Of a DNA stretch of 64,000 nucleotides, positions 63,315 through 64,000 are shown piece after piece. The number at the start of each line of letters is the position of its first letter. Position 1 is the first letter of the stretch. This DNA comes from Actinomycetota bacterium. Lineage in GTDB: Bacteria > Actinomycetota > Actinomycetes > S36-B12. The stretch lies in assembly GCA_017856385.1 (NCBI GenBank), contig JAFMFD010000006.1, positions 1-64,000 of the forward strand, given 5' to 3'. The notes under the pieces are model-generated. The model did not search any database. It was given only the letters and a program-made list of their open reading frames with translations, and had not been told where the DNA came from. The position numbers were made by a program, and so were the translations under genes.

Positions 63315-64000
63315 ATGTCTCTGACAGTCCATCGTTCTCGCCCCGCCCTGATGGTGGTGATCGGCTTGACGTTCGCTGCCCTCACGTTGAGTTCCGCCCC
63401 GACAGTCATGGCTGCGGCACCATCTGCTCCCCAGGACATCAGCGTGATCCCGGCTAGCGGTTCCCTGCTCATCAGCTGGTCCGCCCCGTCCAGCGATGGA
63501 GGAAGCACGATCACCGGCTACACGATGGAGGTCTACGACTCGGCGAGCGGTGGCACTCTCGTTGACTCGTGCTCCCCTGCCTCGCTCTCGAGTCTGTCCT
63601 GCACCATGACTGGCCTGACCAACGGGAGCACCTACTACCTGACCGGTTACGCCACGAATGCCGACGGGAGCAGCACACCTACGACTCGCACCGCGGAGGT
63701 CGTGGGTGGCCCGGCATCGGCTCCCCGGAGCGTGGTCGCGTCGCGCCACACGAGATCCGTAGTCGTCGCCTGGCTGCCCCCGAGCTCCGATGGTGGGCTT
63801 GAGGTGACGAGCTACATCGCTCGTGCCTACACATCGTCTGCATCCTCGGCCTCGGTCGTCGGCTCGTGCACCACGACCGGTCTGACATGCGATATCGGGA
63901 GCCTCGAGGATGCGACGACCTACTACGTTGACGTCGCGGCCGTCACATCGCTCATGGAGGGCAGTCCGTCGGCACGCGTCAGGGTCTCGGCGGCCTCCTC
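63315..64000 (+). CDS. Secreted fibronectin type-III protein, N-terminal part (cut by window edge)
   Basis: About 228 residues from ATG 63315 with GGAGGGG 7 nt upstream; the frame is open at the window end. Signal peptide ends near VMAAAPSAP. Two FN3 domains are seen (SAPQDISVIPASGSLLISW, then SAPRSVVASRHTRSVVVAW), each with SPSSDGG-type and YYL/YYVD strands, plus paired Cys in each domain (DSCSPA, LSCTM; GSCTT, LTCDI). Likely a surface or secreted adhesin or enzyme accessory; the C-terminal part is unknown. Confidence 0.85.
   Translation, partial: MSLTVHRSRPALMVVIGLTFAALTLSSAPTVMAAAPSAPQDISVIPASGSLLISWSAPSSDGGSTITGYTMEVYDSASGGTLVDSCSPASLSSLSCTMTGLTNGSTYYLTGYATNADGSSTPTTRTAEVVGGPASAPRSVVASRHTRSVVVAWLPPSSDGGLEVTSYIARAYTSSASSASVVGSCTTTGLTCDIGSLEDATTYYVDVAAVTSLMEGSPSARVRVSAAS

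Overview
The window is about 70% G+C, uses GTG starts freely, and carries marker genes of Actinomycetota: WhiB, DUF3039, DUF2017 next to clpS, SigK/RskA-type regulation, GTP-dependent PEP carboxykinase, and many apparently leaderless promoters. A proton-pumping, actinorhodopsin-like rhodopsin suggests a light-exposed, probably aquatic lineage. I cannot name the genus. About 70 protein genes, one tRNA-Leu(UAG) and one SAM riboswitch are supported.

Layout. 1-7.5 kb: a catabolic cluster (class-III aminotransferase end, mycofactocin-type SDR, GMC oxidoreductase; then M20 amidohydrolase, amidohydrolase_2 and RpiR regulator on the minus strand; divergent glutamine-synthetase-like ligase). 7.5-12.3 kb: extracytoplasmic module (DUF6153-like protein, DUF305/propeller lipoprotein, fasciclin protein, SigK-like ECF factor with RskA-like anti-sigma). 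12-15.3 kb: TetR with flavoprotein, a VapBC pair, cold-shock protein. 15.5-20.8 kb: two divergent cyclic-di-GMP enzymes. 20.8-31.4 kb: housekeeping and oxidoreductases, including trmB, a CsoR-like/copZ/copA module and a PatB-like lyase. 31.4-38.3 kb: pckG behind two CRP/GlxR-like boxes, argF, whiB, trxA, membrane proteins. 39-48.8 kb: dacB, GH18 protein, then clpS-DUF2017-(rhodopsin, opposite strand)-moaD-murI-MBL-(MFS, opposite strand)-rph-rdgB. 48.8-56.7 kb: membrane proteins and a 1195-residue Ig-like surface protein. 56.8-64 kb: tRNA-Leu, bcp, a GroES-like gene, a SAM riboswitch controlling a threonine-synthase-like gene plus a MoaD-like carrier, an esterase, two Gfo/Idh/MocA dehydrogenases, and the start of a fibronectin-III protein.

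How parts work together. The most interesting unit is the SAM-riboswitch / threonine-synthase-like / sulfur-carrier operon near 58.2-59.9 kb, best explained as a homocysteine (methionine) synthesis route using a protein-bound thiocarboxylate. Second is a CsoR-family repressor that keeps two cysteines but lacks the usual copper-binding histidine; near-identical operators lie at its own divergent promoter and in front of trxA, suggesting a thiol/persulfide or copper-thiol stress regulon. Third, the rhodopsin lies inside an otherwise conserved clpS-murI-rph-rdgB neighbourhood, facing a CRP-like box shared with moaD. Function calls rest on motifs and gene order read by eye; no database search was possible.
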